Both the position numbers and the translations under genes were made by a program. Shown here piece after piece: positions 1-10,395 of a stretch of DNA of 64,000 bases. Each line of letters begins with the position of its first letter. Position 1 is the first letter of the stretch. Source of the DNA: Odobenus rosmarus divergens (taxonomy: Eukaryota > Chordata > Mammalia > Carnivora > Odobenidae); the NCBI RefSeq assembly GCF_000321225.1, contig NW_004450286.1, forward strand, positions 1,618,642 to 1,682,641. The letters are read 5' to 3'. Below the pieces are notes generated by a model. It saw only the letters and a program-made list of their open reading frames with translations, made no database searches and was not told where the DNA came from.

Positions 1-600
1 AGGGAGGCACCAAGACCCTGGAGATGAAATGCCTCTGGGCAACCAACTCACTGGTGGTTAGCCACAAATGTGTGGGGGGTGGGGAGGACGATTCTACCCA
101 CCAGCACACGCCCTCTCTGGAAAGTCCTCCACTTGCCTCTCCCTTGAGGCCACAGGCCCCTTGCACCGACAGCCCCTTAATGAACCAACCACAGAGTCTG
201 AAAGTCTAGTGCAACACTAAAATGACTGCTCGGGAAGGGAGGCACAACGTGGAGATGCTCACAAGTCTCTTGAGTCTTGCGTCCTGAAACCCCCTGTGAT
301 TCCACAGGCCACTCTTGGTGGGGTTGGTGCGGGGACCAGCTACAGCTCGGTGTGATGGCCTGAATGGGGGCCTGAGTCACAGCACCAGCTCCACTGCTGG
401 TGAGATGAATAGGCTCTCAGAGCTGCAGTGAGAGATGGGGACAGTAAGCCAGGCCCCTTCATCACTCCCAGGGAGGCTCCCAACGGGCATGTGACAAAAT
501 GTGGGAAGGTGCTTGGGGAAGTCACGGGCTGCAGAAAGACTGGAGAGCATGGCGAGGATTCTGAGGAGGGTTTCGCTGAGAATCCTAATTCCTTGGGCAA
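1..600. other. Unique gene-free stretch
   Basis: No exon, RNA gene or repeat is recognised here. Open frames are short and present on both strands with no protein family resemblance. Confidence 0.5.
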
Positions 601-626
601 CCACGGAGCCTCCCTAGACCTCAGTT

Positions 627-656
627 CCCATTCATTCACTCATTCATTCATTCACT
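627..656. repeat. (CATT)n short simple repeat
   Basis: Imperfect tandem CATT units. Such a tract often marks the end of an L2 element read in reverse, but no further L2 sequence is clear here. Confidence 0.6.
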
Positions 657-714
657 GATTCAGGGTCATCGGTGACACTGGTACCCATGCCGGCTGCAGG
701 GCTGCCCAAGGCTG

Positions 715-790
715 ATACTCGGCCGTGTGATTTTGGTTAGATCATTTCCCACTTCTAAGCCTCAGGGCCTCCGGCCTTGCAGGTCAGTAA
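715..790 (+). repeat. MIR fragment
   Basis: The stretch matches the MIR core order: GTGTGA, a degraded TTGGGCAAGTCA region, then TTCTAAGCCTCAGG, equivalent to CTCTGAGCCTCAG. Diverged and partial. Confidence 0.5.
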
Positions 791-914
791 CACCCGGAGC
801 CCGGGAATGGGCCCAGCCGGGCTGCACATGGCCTGCTGCAGGGGGCTGCAAGATGCACAGGAAAAGCAAGCCTTCTAGAAACTGGTAGATGTCATTCCAC
901 CCCCAGCTGCCCCT

Positions 915-1045
915 GCTGCAGTTGCTTCTCTGAGTCTCTGCTTCTTGGCTGCGTGGTTTGGGTCGTCCTGGCCTCACAAGGATGTCATGAGATACCATAG
1001 CTGCAGCTCTCGGCCTGTGCCCAGGAACAGGTGCTTGATCAGGGT
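915..1045 (+). repeat. MIR fragment, 3' half
   Basis: CTCTGAGTCTCTGCTTC is followed by CCTCACAAGGATGTCATGAGAT and then GGCCTGTGCCCAGGAACAGGTGCT-like sequence, the order of the MIR 3' half. A minus-strand frame of 163 codons (762-1253) overlaps it, which argues against that frame being a gene. Confidence 0.5.
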
Positions 1046-1838
1046 GAGCTCTGCCTTTCTCAACATTCACCATATGGGAGAAAATAGACTTTCTGAACTC
1101 TGGTTTATCATGATCTTGCAAAGCCTTCATTTTATTCAGGGAGGTGTTGGCCCCACCTGGAGGTAAGAAGTCTGAGAATACTTTGTCCAGCAATTTCCCT
1201 GCCTTTTCTGGGTCTTTCCCTGTCCCCTGACCCCTGGCCCCCATGAAAGTCATGTCCTGTCTCTTTGAAACCCAGCATTCTCATGTTCTTTCCCCTCTTC
1301 CTATCCAGACCCTGCCCTTGGAAATGGGCCAGACTACTTATTTATATTAAAGTGTAAATGACTGGCATGGCTGGGGTTTTGCCTCTTGTTGGGGGTGGGT
1401 GCTTTCGGAGGGAAACAAAGCCATCTGTGGGCTGAGTGATTAGAAGGTCCTTGGGGCATCAATGTACACATGAAAGAGTTATTTGTGGGTTGGAGGGACC
1501 TCCCTGGAGGGGGCCCAGGATTCTCCTAACACCAAGATTCTTCCTGTTCTTTGAGCAAGGGTGCCCAGGACCTCAGCCCGCCCCTGGGGATTTCAACCCT
1601 CCTTTTGGGAGCACATCTGGACCCCAAAAGGCAGCTGTGTCAGGGACTCCCAAGGAGCCCCACAGACCCCACCCTGACTCCAAGCCCTGCCCTCGCCCCA
1701 GCTGGCCTTGCAGCTCCTTTGTCTCTCTGCTCAGATCCCAGCTTCTGGGGAAACACACTCGTCCTGGGGTTTGGGAACAAGACAGCCTGCTTCATGCCAG
1801 GCCTCTTGTGTTTACATTCCTCTGGTATTTCTCCTCTT
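1046..1838. other. Unique gene-free stretch
   Basis: Nothing recognisable apart from an AT-rich patch near 1335-1360. A splice-like pair (TTTTATTCAG and GGTAAGAA) brackets only 23 bases near 1140-1163; I do not call it an exon. Confidence 0.45.
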
Positions 1839-1965
1839 TGAAAAAGAAAAGAAAAGAAAAGAAAGGAAAAGAAAGGAAAGGAAAGGAAAGGAAAAAGAAA
1901 AGAAAAGAAAAGAAAGAAGGAAGGAAAGGAAGTGAGGGAGGGAAGTAAAGGAGGGAGAGAGGAAG
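1839..1965. repeat. Polypurine (GAAAA)n/(GGAAA)n tract
   Basis: About 125 bases almost free of pyrimidine on the + strand, built of GAAAA and GGAAA units and then GGAAGG variants. No SINE body is seen next to it. Confidence 0.9.
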
Positions 1966-3260
1966 GAAAAGACTTGAGCTTTGGCCACAAGAGTTTAAAA
2001 TGGAGTTTTGCCTCTTTCTTTCTTCTTCCTTTTTTCCCCCAACAGCAAATTACCAGGCTCTGAAAGGAAAAGGTAGGGACACCCCTGGGTGTTAGAAGAG
2101 AGGACCCGAGCCTCCTGCGCTGTCCCAGGGAGTGGGGAGCGACTGGTTTGGAGGCGCCCCCCCACCCCCAGCATTTTCAGAACCTTGCTGCCGCCCCTCA
2201 CTTGTCATTCCCTGCTGCCCTAAAATCAGGGGAGGGTGAGGACAGCGAGCTCTGCACACCCCCCACGGCCCCAGGCACGGGGCCATGTTCTTCCTGTCGT
2301 GCACGGTTCTGCAGCTCGTCTTGTTGGCAGACCCGTGTGTCGCCACGGGCACCGGGAGTTGCATGAAAGAAGAAGTGGGTCTTTTTTGTTCACACTGCCG
2401 CTACAGCACCCAGACAGCCCCTGCGAGACGGGAGGAGAGCTCAGCCCATGCCCCTCAGCTTGTTACTGCCAACACCTACCCTCGGAAGTCCGGGTCTCCA
2501 GACCCTTCCCCACACGTGTTCACACACACCTGCTCACACACACAAGCACACACCCATGCACACACCTATGCGCCGGCATGGAGAGGGTCTCCCTTCTTCA
2601 GAACCTCTGAGCTGCGGAGGGGGCGGCGGGTTTCTCAGCACCTTGGGAATGACCCTGAGGTCAGAGCCCCCCCCCCCATTCCGGGCCTTTGCCTGAGGAA
2701 GACGAAGGCAACTCCACTGTGCCTCCCTCGGGGTCCCTTAGCTCAAGGACAAAGGTGCAGAGCCACCTGAGCTGCTGAGAGTCTGACCAGCCCAAGGCTG
2801 AGAATGTGCAGGGGATGCATAAACCTATCCCTGCCTCACAGACGGCAAAGCTTTGGCGGGGAGACTGAGGGATGTACCCAGGCAAGGGCAGGCAGGAGCC
2901 AGGAAGTCTCCGTGGCGCTGTCAGCTCCCTGGCCCACCTCCTGCTGCCCTTGGCTGGGAGAATGACATTGTTCAGGGAAGAAAGCAGGGTTTCTGCCAGA
3001 GCCCATCTGGCCGGGGCCCCCCGGGAGCACCCAGCCAAGAGGGGTCTGAGAAGCTGCGAGCTTTCACCACCAGGGCGCTGGGGAGACCGGACATGTCCTG
3101 CCCCCTGCTCCCTGTCTCTCTTCCCAGCCGGCCTCTGGACAGACCAAGCTTCCGTCCCCAGGCTGAGCCGACCACTCCCCAACGTCCGTGGTCCAGGGGC
3201 TCCCTGAGGGTCTACTGCCTCAGGGAGATTTTTGAATCCCCCCAGTAGGAATGTAGAACA
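1966..3260. other. GC-rich unique stretch
   Basis: No gene seen. It includes a CA-rich patch (2516-2572), a 13-base C run near 2670, and a very weak possible antisense MIR at 2830-2900. Confidence 0.5.
2516..2572. repeat. Interrupted (CA)n repeat
   Basis: Runs of CACACA broken by CTGCT, AGC and CATG. Confidence 0.8.
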
Positions 3261-3264
3261 TGGG

Positions 3265-3385
3265 TTGCTTTACAGATAGGGAAACTGAGGCTTAGGGATG
3301 TTATGTCGAGTCCAGGGAGGCACAGTTTGTGAATGATAGGATCAGGAGTCAAGCCTGAGTTGGTGATGCCCCTCAGTCTGTTCTC
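3265..3385 (-). repeat. MIR, antisense
   Basis: TTTACAGATAGGGAAACTGA followed by GGCTTAGGGATGTTATGT and then AGGATCAGGAGTCAAGCC follows the reverse complement of the MIR core. Confidence 0.75.
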
Positions 3386-3779
3386 CTGTATAAATGCCTC
3401 CTCCCCTGGGGGATTTCACACCAGACCCTAAACTAAGACTTCACCAGCTTTCCTCGGCACAAGCTCATGGCCCTCATGCCCCATCCCAGCCCCACCGGGC
3501 CCAGCAAACATCTGCAACCTGTCTCTCATCCAACCAGACACCAAGGTCCAGAGAGATAATCCTTTCCTCCTATGTCTACAAAACATACATTGCCTCTTAA
3601 GTTTTTACACCCAGAAAAAAACCATTGTTTAGGCAAACAGACTGTGGCACACCCAGCCCACCATCCCAGTCTCGTTCCGGCTGGAGGCCACGAACACCCT
3701 CCTCATAGGGCTTACGGCACATGCCCCATGGAAGGCTGTAAGGCTTGGCTCTGGATAAGTCAGTGAATCCCCACGTCAT
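3386..3779. other. Unique gene-free stretch
   Basis: No gene, RNA or repeat family recognised. Confidence 0.45.
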
Positions 3780-3910
3780 CATTGGACGGCAAGGTGGCAC
3801 AGTGGAAAGAAGGCCAAGCTTCAAACCCCAGCTTTCTCTGTCACTGGCTGGGTCTCAGTTTCCCCACTTTTGAAGTGATGCAGGTTCGTCAGATGCTCCT
3901 GAACGCTCAT
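3780..3910 (+). repeat. MIR fragment
   Basis: GGCACAGTGGAAAGAAGGC, TTCAAACCCCAGCTTTCTCT, then GGGTCTCAGTTTCCCCA match the MIR 5' half in order, with an internal deletion. Confidence 0.6.
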
Positions 3911-4084
3911 TCAGTTCTACGCTTCCGCGTGCTCTGAGCTGCCCAAGGCCTGACCCTCCCAGATGACATGTATTCCAGGCCCCGCGAGCGAGCATCTGGT
4001 TTCCCACGTCAGTGTTTTCCAGACACGCTTTCCTCATCTCCACAAAGCCCAGGGGAGGCGGGGACCAGGAGCTCCTGCGGACAA

Positions 4085-4200
4085 ACAAAACAGACAGATG
4101 CCCAGAGAGGTTATGTGACCTGCCCAAAGTCACACAGCAGACTCAACACCAGGACCCGGCTTCCTTTCATTGCCTTCCAAGGGACACAGTGGCTCCTTTC
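4085..4200 (-). repeat. MIR, antisense
   Basis: CAGAGAGGTTATGTGACCTG, CCCAAAGTCACACAGCAGAC and CACCAGGACCCGGCTTCC give the reverse MIR core clearly. Confidence 0.75.
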
Positions 4201-4850
4201 AAACTGAGCCGCAGGAGAGGGCACCCTGGGGAGAGGAGTGCAAGCGAGCTGGAGAATGGGAACAATGTTGGAGGGCCGAGCACCTTCCTGTCCCCTCTGT
4301 GTCCGCAAGGCTTACCAGCTCTTTGAAGTAATGAGGGGTAGGCGGGCAGCAGGAGAAGCCCCAGCTTTCCCCCGCAAACAGTGAGCAGAGAGCGCCTAAT
4401 GACTCCAAGCTGTGCTGGAACCTTCTCTTGGCCCCAGGGAGCTTCCTTGGAGTCTGGCTGCTGTGTGCGGCCGCTGTGCGAACTGCATGCCGGCAGCGAG
4501 CCTGGCCACCAGCGGCCACAGCGGCCACAGCCACGGGGCCACTGGCGGGGGGTGGGGGGGCGGGGGATGGGCAGCTGCCTCTGTCCTCAGCCTGCATCTC
4601 CAGAGTCAGCTGGCTTAGCAAGGAGCAGGGCTCCGTAGCCAAGGGGGCTTTGGCTCCTGCTGTCCCTCGTTTCCTGTGGCTGATAGAATGCACCCAGCCT
4701 GGGGGGTCAGAAGGGCACTCAGGGCACGTCTCCCATCCCTGCCAGGCAGTGCCCAGGGGCCAGGCAAGAGCAGCTCAGGCTACGATGAGCCAAAGGCTCT
4801 GGTGTGTGAATGCCCGTCCCACCCCGCCCTCCCACCAGCAGCTGGGCGCT
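4201..4850. other. GC-rich unique stretch with G-run
   Basis: No gene seen. It carries short AGCGGCCAC repeats near 4510-4530 and a strong G-quadruplex-type run at 4546-4572. Confidence 0.5.
4546..4572 (+). other. Potential G-quadruplex run
   Basis: Consecutive G runs of six, seven and five separated by single bases, followed by GATGGG. This meets the usual four-G-tract pattern. Confidence 0.6.
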
Positions 4851-4851
4851 T

Positions 4852-5035
4852 AGGCCTCGATGCTAGCCCAGGCTCTGTCATTTATGGGCTGTGGGACCTT
4901 GGGCAAGTGACTTAACCACTCTGGGTGGGTTACTTAACCTCTGAGGCAAATACCTATCTCATAGGGTTATTGTGAGGGTAACTAAGTAACACAGTCCTGG
5001 GCACTGGATAAATGGCTCTTGTTGGTATTATTCCC
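4852..5035 (+). repeat. MIR, near full core and 3' half
   Basis: CCTTGGGCAAGTGACTTAAC, CTATCTCATAGGGTTATTGT and the terminal TTGTTGGTATTATT match MIR. A second TTACTTAACCTCTGAGG follows the first copy of that motif, so a small internal tandem duplication of about 20 bases is present. Confidence 0.85.
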
Positions 5036-5196
5036 ACCGTCACCTACCCCCCTGCTCTCCTCTGCTTCAGCCCACCTTCCCTGGTCTTGTCCCTCCCCAG
5101 TCCAACTCACTCTCTCCTGGTGTCACAGAACGGGCAAGACCGGGGCCCGAGTGATTCAGTCAGGAGAGACAACAAACCACTTTTTGAATCAGATGG

Positions 5197-5202
5197 TTTA
5201 TT
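5197..5202 (-). promoter_or_regulatory. LTR polyadenylation signal
   Basis: AATAAA on the minus strand, about 165 bases past the TATA box and about 75 bases before the LTR end, a position compatible with the R/U5 junction of an LTR. Confidence 0.55.
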
Positions 5203-5367
5203 ACTCCCATAGACAGCAAATGGAAGGGTGTCAGTGGTGCCAGCTCCCCGGGGTCCTTGTCCCACACACTAGAGGATGACACCAAAACAAAGGGGGCCCG
5301 CTGAGTGCAGTGCGAGCTGTGAGATACCCCGCTGCCAAGGAGCCCGCCCTACACTGCCCCTGAGCCG

Positions 5368-5374
5368 TTTTATA
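5368..5374 (-). promoter_or_regulatory. LTR TATA box
   Basis: GTATAAAAC on the minus strand (5375-5367), preceded by the CpG-rich U3. Transcription would be expected to start near 5340 and run toward lower coordinates. Activity is not shown by sequence alone. Confidence 0.55.
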
Positions 5375-5637
5375 CTGTGCAGCTCTCCCCGGAGGGTGTG
5401 CAACGGAAGCCTCGGATCTCACCGGAACCCAGGCGGCGGTGAGAAATGGTCTGGCGGCAGCCGCCCAGGGGAGACAGGGAGGTGAGCGGGAAATGGCCTG
5501 GCAGTGGCTCCTACCAGGGAAGGGTTCCGGGAGGATCGCGAGGTGTTCCTCCGACACTTGGGTGACAGGTTCGACCTTGGCTGAGTGGCCTGCTGTCTCC
5601 CTTTCCTCTCTGCGGCGGTGGGGCCCCAGGTGTTCAT

Positions 5638-5885
5638 GGCGACGATGACGACAGCCAGCATTCATTGGCGGCACTCTGTCAAGCCTTGGGCTGAGTGTTT
5701 TGCATGTCTTGATTGAAATGGACTCAAACCACCCCCGAGATGCTTCTACTTTCATCATCTCCTCGTTCCCATTTTATAGAGGAGGAAACCGAGCCCCAGA
5801 AACACGAAATAACTTGCTCAAAACTAGTGGTAGACCTGGGATTCCAACTGGCCGTCCCACCCCAGAGCCTTGAACTTTTCCTTTG
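5638..5885 (-). repeat. MIR, antisense, near full length
   Basis: GATGACGACAGCCAGCATTC, CCCATTTTATAGAGGAGGAA, ACTTGCTCAAAACTAGTGGT and GACCTGGGATTCCAACTGG match reverse MIR over about 245 bases. Confidence 0.85.
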
Positions 5886-5904
5886 GCTCATTTATACTGG
5901 TATC

Positions 5905-6025
5905 CGTTCTGAGTATTTCATGAATATCTGTCTCCCCCGCGAGGGGACGAGGGCCTTGCCTGGGAAGACCTGCTCTCCCTCCTTAACTGCTGGGTCTCCA
6001 GGAGCTTGGTGCATGCAGGGGCTTC
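5905..6025 (+). repeat. L2 3'-end relic
   Basis: A GAGGGGACGAGGGCCTTGCC block resembles the GAGGGCAGGGACCTTGTC motif of L2 3' ends, but the rest is diverged. Weak call. Confidence 0.4.
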
Positions 6026-6229
6026 TGGCGGATGCCGCCAGTGCCCGCCCCCCCGGAGCTCCCCCCGCCTTCCAGCACCTGTGTCTCTTTGCCCAGGGCT
6101 TCTCTCTGGCTCCTGGAGTCTGCTCTGCCTGGAAGGAGCCCTCAGCCACTGACCGACAGGAGCTGTTAGATGAACACCCCAGGTCCCTTGCCCTTTGGGG
6201 GAGATGACTCTGTGTCACAGGCTGTACAC

Positions 6230-6434
6230 CGGCTCCCAGAGTCCCCCAGCAAGATGGAGCCCCCATTGCCGTTGTGGTGCCCTGCTGGAAACATACATTT
6301 TCCTGGCTTCTTCCATTACCCATCTTACTTCCCCATTCAACTACCAACTCATCCCAAATAAACCTCACACATAAGTTACTTGTATTACATCCTTATGTCA
6401 GAGTCAGCTTCTAGGGGAGCCCAGACCGAGACAG
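6230..6434 (+). mobile_element. Ancient LTR 3' end, family unassigned
   Basis: CATCCCAAATAAACCTCACA, ACTTGTATTACATCCTTATG, TCAGAGTCAGCTTCTAGGG and a terminal GACCGAGACA resemble the 3' end of a common mammalian LTR with its AATAAA signal. The 5' part is not recognisable. Confidence 0.45.
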
Positions 6435-6567
6435 TGCTTTGTGTTTGTAGAAGAGACACTGTGGGGTTATAGAGAGGTAAACGGCTAGCCTCACAGTCCT
6501 CTACAATTTTCATTGTTATGATAAACATTTATTTATTTGGCCATTACGTTCAAAATACATTTACCTA

Positions 6568-6686
6568 GGGGCACCCGGCTGGCTCAGTCACTAGAGCATG
6601 CGACTCTTGATCTCAGAGTTGTAAGTTCGAGCCCCACATGGGGTGTAGAGATTACTTAAAAATAAAAAATAAAATAAAATAAATAT
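6568..6686 (+). mobile_element. Can-SINE, short old subtype
   Basis: Starts GGGGCACCCGGCTGGCTCAG (tRNA-derived A box), continues GACTCTTGATCTCAGAGTTG and GTTCGAGCCCCACATGGGG (B box), and ends in ACTTAAAAATAAAAAATAAA. It lacks the CT-rich middle of the longer copies elsewhere in the window. No target-site duplication was resolved. Confidence 0.85.
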
Positions 6687-6809
6687 GTTTATTTAGAACA
6701 CTGTAAACCCCACATTGGAAAGACAAGCTCCAGCCAAAGGGGAGGCGAAGCATGCCCTGGATCCCCCGGACAGGAAGGCCATGAGTGCGTGCAGGGGAAA
6801 CAGGGTAGC

Positions 6810-6925
6810 ACAAAGGCCTGGGATTGGCAGGAGTGGTCAGGGAGGGCTTCCTGGAGGAGGGAGCAAGGGAGCTGGGCCTTGAGGAAGGTTTGGAATGAAA
6901 TAGATGGTGAGTGGAGCTGTCAGGT
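6810..6925. repeat. Unassigned ancient interspersed repeat
   Basis: GGTCAGGGAGGGCTTCCTGG followed by AGCTGGGCCTTGAGGAAGG is a phrase I recognise as recurrent in mammalian genomes, but I cannot name the family. A related phrase appears near 61280-61400. Confidence 0.4.
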
Positions 6926-6994
6926 GTTATTGAGAGTGTGAGCTCCCTCTCCAGGCGGGGGCAAAGGAGGGATGAGGGTTGCTTGTGGGGTGGC

Positions 6995-7190
6995 TGGGAA
7001 GCCCAGCTCTGCTGTTCACTAGCTGGTGACCCTGGGCAATAACTCAGCCTCTCTGAGCCTCCCCTCCTCATCTGTACAGTGGGCATCACAAGCGTGCCTA
7101 TCTCAGGGGGTGGCTGCGATGATCAGACAAGGCGATGTGGGCAAAGAGCCTGACATGGAGCGTGGGACCAGGGCCCAAACACTACCAGTG
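6995..7190 (+). repeat. MIR
   Basis: CAGCTCTGCTGTTCACTAGC, GGTGACCCTGGGCAATAACT, CAGCCTCTCTGAGCCTCC and CTCATCTGTACAGTGGGCAT match MIR closely. Confidence 0.85.
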
Positions 7191-8261
7191 CGGGGACACT
7201 GAGGGTTCCTGCCTGACTCACGGTCTGCCACCAGACAGCCCGGGAGGTGCGGGGACGACATCCAGAGAGGCGCGGTGCTGGCTCCTCTCACTTCTGGCCT
7301 CTGCAGTCAGGCCCTCAGGTAATCTCATGCAAAATGAGATTTGCATCTCAGCTCCACTTGCCTCCAAGGAGCTAGGGCAGAACTGGGTGAAGGGACAGAG
7401 GGGAACACGTTTATAAACTGTTAAGTACCTGTACTTTGGAGAGATTAGAGTGATGGCACCAGGGACTCAAATTCAAGATGGGACTCCTCATAGCAGAGAT
7501 TTTATTACAGGGCAGGAACTCCTGGAAGTTTCAAGCTGGGAATGTTTCTAGATAGAGTAATCTAGTTCAACAGCACCCCCCGCCCTGCCCCACGTTGCAT
7601 TTTAAGAGGCTCAAACCAGCCCAGGAAAGGAGGACGATTTACCCAAGGCCAGACACGGCAGTGTCAAGACAAGGAACAGGGTAAGGACTTGAAGCAAGGA
7701 CTCTGGTGGCCGGCCAGTCCAGGACACCTTGCTCCCCACCGAGCTTGCCAGGAGCAAGGCCACCTTCGAAGCAACCCCCCTCCGCCCCACTTCCGTCCTC
7801 CGCTTCCCCTTTCCAGGCTGTGCCATCTGTCTGGCTTTGCCCTCCCCTGACACCTCCTGCCCCCACGTTCCACCCACCCGAGCTCCGTATCCGCACCACT
7901 CCCTCCGCTCCCACCTGGCGACTTGGCTCTGGGTGTTGATCTTAGAGAAGCAGCATTGGCATGGGTCTGTGTTTGTAAGATTCCCCACCTCTGTTTGTTG
8001 GTGTTTATCCAGTCGTGTCCTGTCTGCCCTTCTAGCCTGGAAGCCAGAGCTGCTCATCTTGCCTCCTGGTACCATCACTCACTCCCTGTGGGCTCTGACC
8101 TCTGTCCACAGTGGGCACCAAGAGACGGCCACCAGCCGGCCGACATGGTGCCCGGTCCTGGGCAGGGTGCAGTGGTTGGCACAGGTGGGGATGTGAGGAT
8201 CCCCCAGAGAAAAGGGGGCTGTGTTTCTGGAAGCATAGGAACAATCATAAGTTTTTAAATG
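7191..8261. other. Unique gene-free stretch
   Basis: A possible very worn antisense MIR lies at 7590-7725 (AAGAGGCTCAAACCAGCC and TTTACCCAAGGCCAGACAC). Otherwise nothing is recognised. Confidence 0.45.
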
Positions 8262-8515
8262 CCAGTTTCCATTTATCGCCACGTGCTCTATGCAGGGACT
8301 ATGCTAAGTTCTTTTCCACGTGCCATCTTGCCGAAGCCTTACACCACCTCTCTGTCGGCTGTAGTTATCTATTGCTCTTATTTTTCAGATGGAAAGGTTT
8401 AGAGAAGTTATATTTAGCTGCAGATCACACAATGCATGGCTGGTGGAGCCAGGATTCAAACCCAAGTCCTCTTGGCTCCCAGTCCACAGCTGGGCATCAC
8501 TACATTATACTGCTT
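8262..8515 (-). repeat. MIR, antisense, full length
   Basis: About 250 bases: ACTATGCTAAGTTCTTTTCC, TATTTTTCAGATGGAAAGGT, GCAGATCACACAATGCATGG, GAGCCAGGATTCAAACCCAA and a CACTACATTATACTGCTT terminus. Confidence 0.85.
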
Positions 8516-8667
8516 ACTCCTCCCATGACCCACCTACAGCTGGAGTCAGCCCCCGCACACTGCTGCAGAGGAGGGAGTTTCCACAACCCCTGGAGGCTCC
8601 TCCAGAGGCGGAACAGGTCCCAGCCATCTCAGAGCCACCTGCCAGGAAATCTGGGACCCAGACAGCC

Positions 8668-8693
8668 GGGGCGGGGCGGGGGTCGGGGGGACC
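8668..8693 (+). other. Potential G-quadruplex run
   Basis: Four G runs of four or more separated by one or two bases. Confidence 0.55.
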
Positions 8694-8721
8694 GCTACCT
8701 CAGAGTCAGATATACGACTAG

Positions 8722-9290
8722 TGAGAGTCTAAATGGATTCAGCCTTTTAGAGGACAATTTGGCAGAAGCTAGCAAAATTAAAACATGCCCTACTCTCTGA
8801 CACAGCAATTCCTCTTCTAGAAATGAATCACCTGTAGGCACAACCGTACACAGACACGGCTGTTCATCACAGAAGACCTATGGGCGTAGTGGTGCCTATC
8901 CACAGAAGTTCGCTGTGGATGACCTATGAGTTCCTCAGTGGGGGGTGGGTGTGCAAGCTGCCGGGTGGCTGTGAGACAGCCGTTAAAATGAATGGGGCAA
9001 ACATGTAAGAACTGATGTGGGAAGATCTCCAAGACATCTGGGAAGCAGGAGAAAACAAACTGCAGAACACTGTGAGGTGGGTATTTAAAATGCCCCAAAC
9101 AGATCCAGTGATATGTAAGTGCAAATAAACGCTAAGAAAATGGGCTGAGATGATACATAAGAAACTGTAAACACGAGGGACTCCAGGGAGAGAACAGGTT
9201 TGACAGGATGGACGTAAAGTAGAAAAAGTAGAATTGTTACCATTTGCTCCGAGCACTTGTGCATTTTTTTCCTAATGAGAAGGCGTTCAC
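8722..9290 (+). mobile_element. L1M 3' fragment
   Basis: AGAGGACAATTTGGCAGAAG, CACAGCAATTCCTCTTCTAG, a degraded TTCATCACAG block, GGGAAGATCTCCAAGACATC and GCAGAACACTGTGAG appear in the order of an old L1 ORF2 end and 3' UTR. Heavily mutated and not coding. Confidence 0.75.
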
Positions 9291-10214
9291 GAGCCACTTG
9301 TGTGACTAAAATCCAAAGCCAAACCCCAGATGCAGGCAGCTCTCCATGGGGCCGCTCAGGGCTGGGAGCACCAGACGCTGGCCTCACTGGCCCCCTCTCT
9401 CCATCTCCCGGTTCCCGGGGATGATAGTAACGCAACTGTAACGGAGAAGGGTTTTCACCCCTATGTGCGTGTTCCACTTCAGCCAAACGACCGAGATATT
9501 TCCTGGCATCAGGGTCCCCCGTTGCAGGCAGAGGGCAGTGCTGGTGGCAGTGGAGGAGGAAGAGGGAGAAAGCAAAGGCTGAGGCTTCTCAGCTCCACTG
9601 TGGATGAGCCCGGAGCGGCGCGGTGCCCTCTCCCTGTGGGGTCACCACAGCCAAGACCGGCCCGATGATGTGGATAACCAGGGTGGCAGGGGCACTGCGT
9701 ACATGGAGGCAGCGTGCCATCGGAGGCTGGGCTGGTCTGCACGGGATGGTCGGCTCAAGCGGAGGGCTGATTTTTCGGCAGAGGCAGCTGGATACTGTAG
9801 AGTCTCCTGGGAGGTAGAGGGAGCCACCCGTGCGATGAATCCTCCCCGTGAGCCTTTCGGCCTCAGGAGAGTGTGCTCGGGTCCCCCTCTGGGGCCTGGG
9901 CAGCTTGACACGCCAGACCTGCACTCCCCATGGGAAGGTCTGGGAGGCTCGGACACCAAGACTGGTTTAAAAGCACTGGTTTTGTCCCCAGGGCAGCTGA
10001 GCCTGTACCCCAAGCCTGCCGCACCACCCCCCCCCCCGCCCCCAGCACAGAGAGCAGCAGTGGCTCGGCTCATTCTGGGAGATTGTCTCCCTTGCTTTAC
10101 TCTAAACTATGAGCTGGTGACCCCTGACCAAGGTCTTTACTAACCCAAGTCCAGCCTGCCTTCCCAGGCCTAACCACATGCGCTCTGGCACACAGTGGCC
10201 GCTGGTGTGGCATG
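9291..10214. other. GC-rich unique stretch
   Basis: No gene called. It includes a CTCF-like motif (9525-9539), a C run near 10030, and several overlapping open frames that look like chance frames in GC-rich DNA. Confidence 0.45.
9525..9539 (+). promoter_or_regulatory. CTCF-like motif, 13/15
   Basis: CAGGCAGAGGGCAGT matches the CTCF core consensus CCASYAGRKGGCRSY at 13 of 15 positions, with the GCAGAGGGCAG core intact. Binding is inferred only. Confidence 0.35.
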
Positions 10215-10395
10215 GTCTCTAAATTCACGGGCTCCAAAGTTCCGGGCCTGATTGTGTTATGCACTGCTGTGCAGACTTGAAGTTACCTAACATCTCTGCG
10301 CCTGAGTTTCCTTGTCTACAAAGTGGGCGTGGTAATAGCACCCACTCACAGGCTCGTGGGAGCTAATTGAGCTCATTTACAGTAAAGTCTCCGTA
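10215..10395 (+). repeat. MIR
   Basis: GAAGTTACCTAACATCTCTG, CGCCTGAGTTTCCTTGTCTA and AGCTAATTGAGCTCATTTAC follow the MIR core and 3' half. Confidence 0.7.

Larger units (their letters stand above)
5121..5636 (-). mobile_element. Probable solo endogenous retrovirus LTR
   Basis: Read on the minus strand, this is organised like an LTR: a CpG-rich U3 (about 5636-5376), a TATA box at 5374-5368, a presumed R region, an AATAAA signal at 5202-5197 and a short U5 ending in TGTGACA at 5121. The U3 holds an imperfect direct repeat (5439-5460 and 5482-5504, 43 bases apart), a pattern common in LTR enhancers. No internal retroviral sequence follows on the U5 side, where DNA soon becomes MIR, so it is best read as a solo LTR left by recombination. 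The outer U3 edge is set by a TG/CA rule and the start of the next MIR, so 5636 is uncertain, and no clean target-site duplication is visible. High CpG retention suggests it is younger than its MIR and L2 neighbours. The family is not identified. Confidence 0.6.

Noticed and set aside
1140..1170. Possible 23-base microexon between TTTTATTCAG and GGTAAGAA
   Set aside because: Good-looking acceptor and donor signals are common by chance, and no neighbouring exon or coding similarity supports it.
762..1253. 163-codon minus-strand frame with a protein-like N-terminal half
   Set aside because: Its C-terminal half lies over a plus-strand MIR and I recognise no family. A protein search of the first 80 residues would settle it; a significant hit in several mammals would reverse this.
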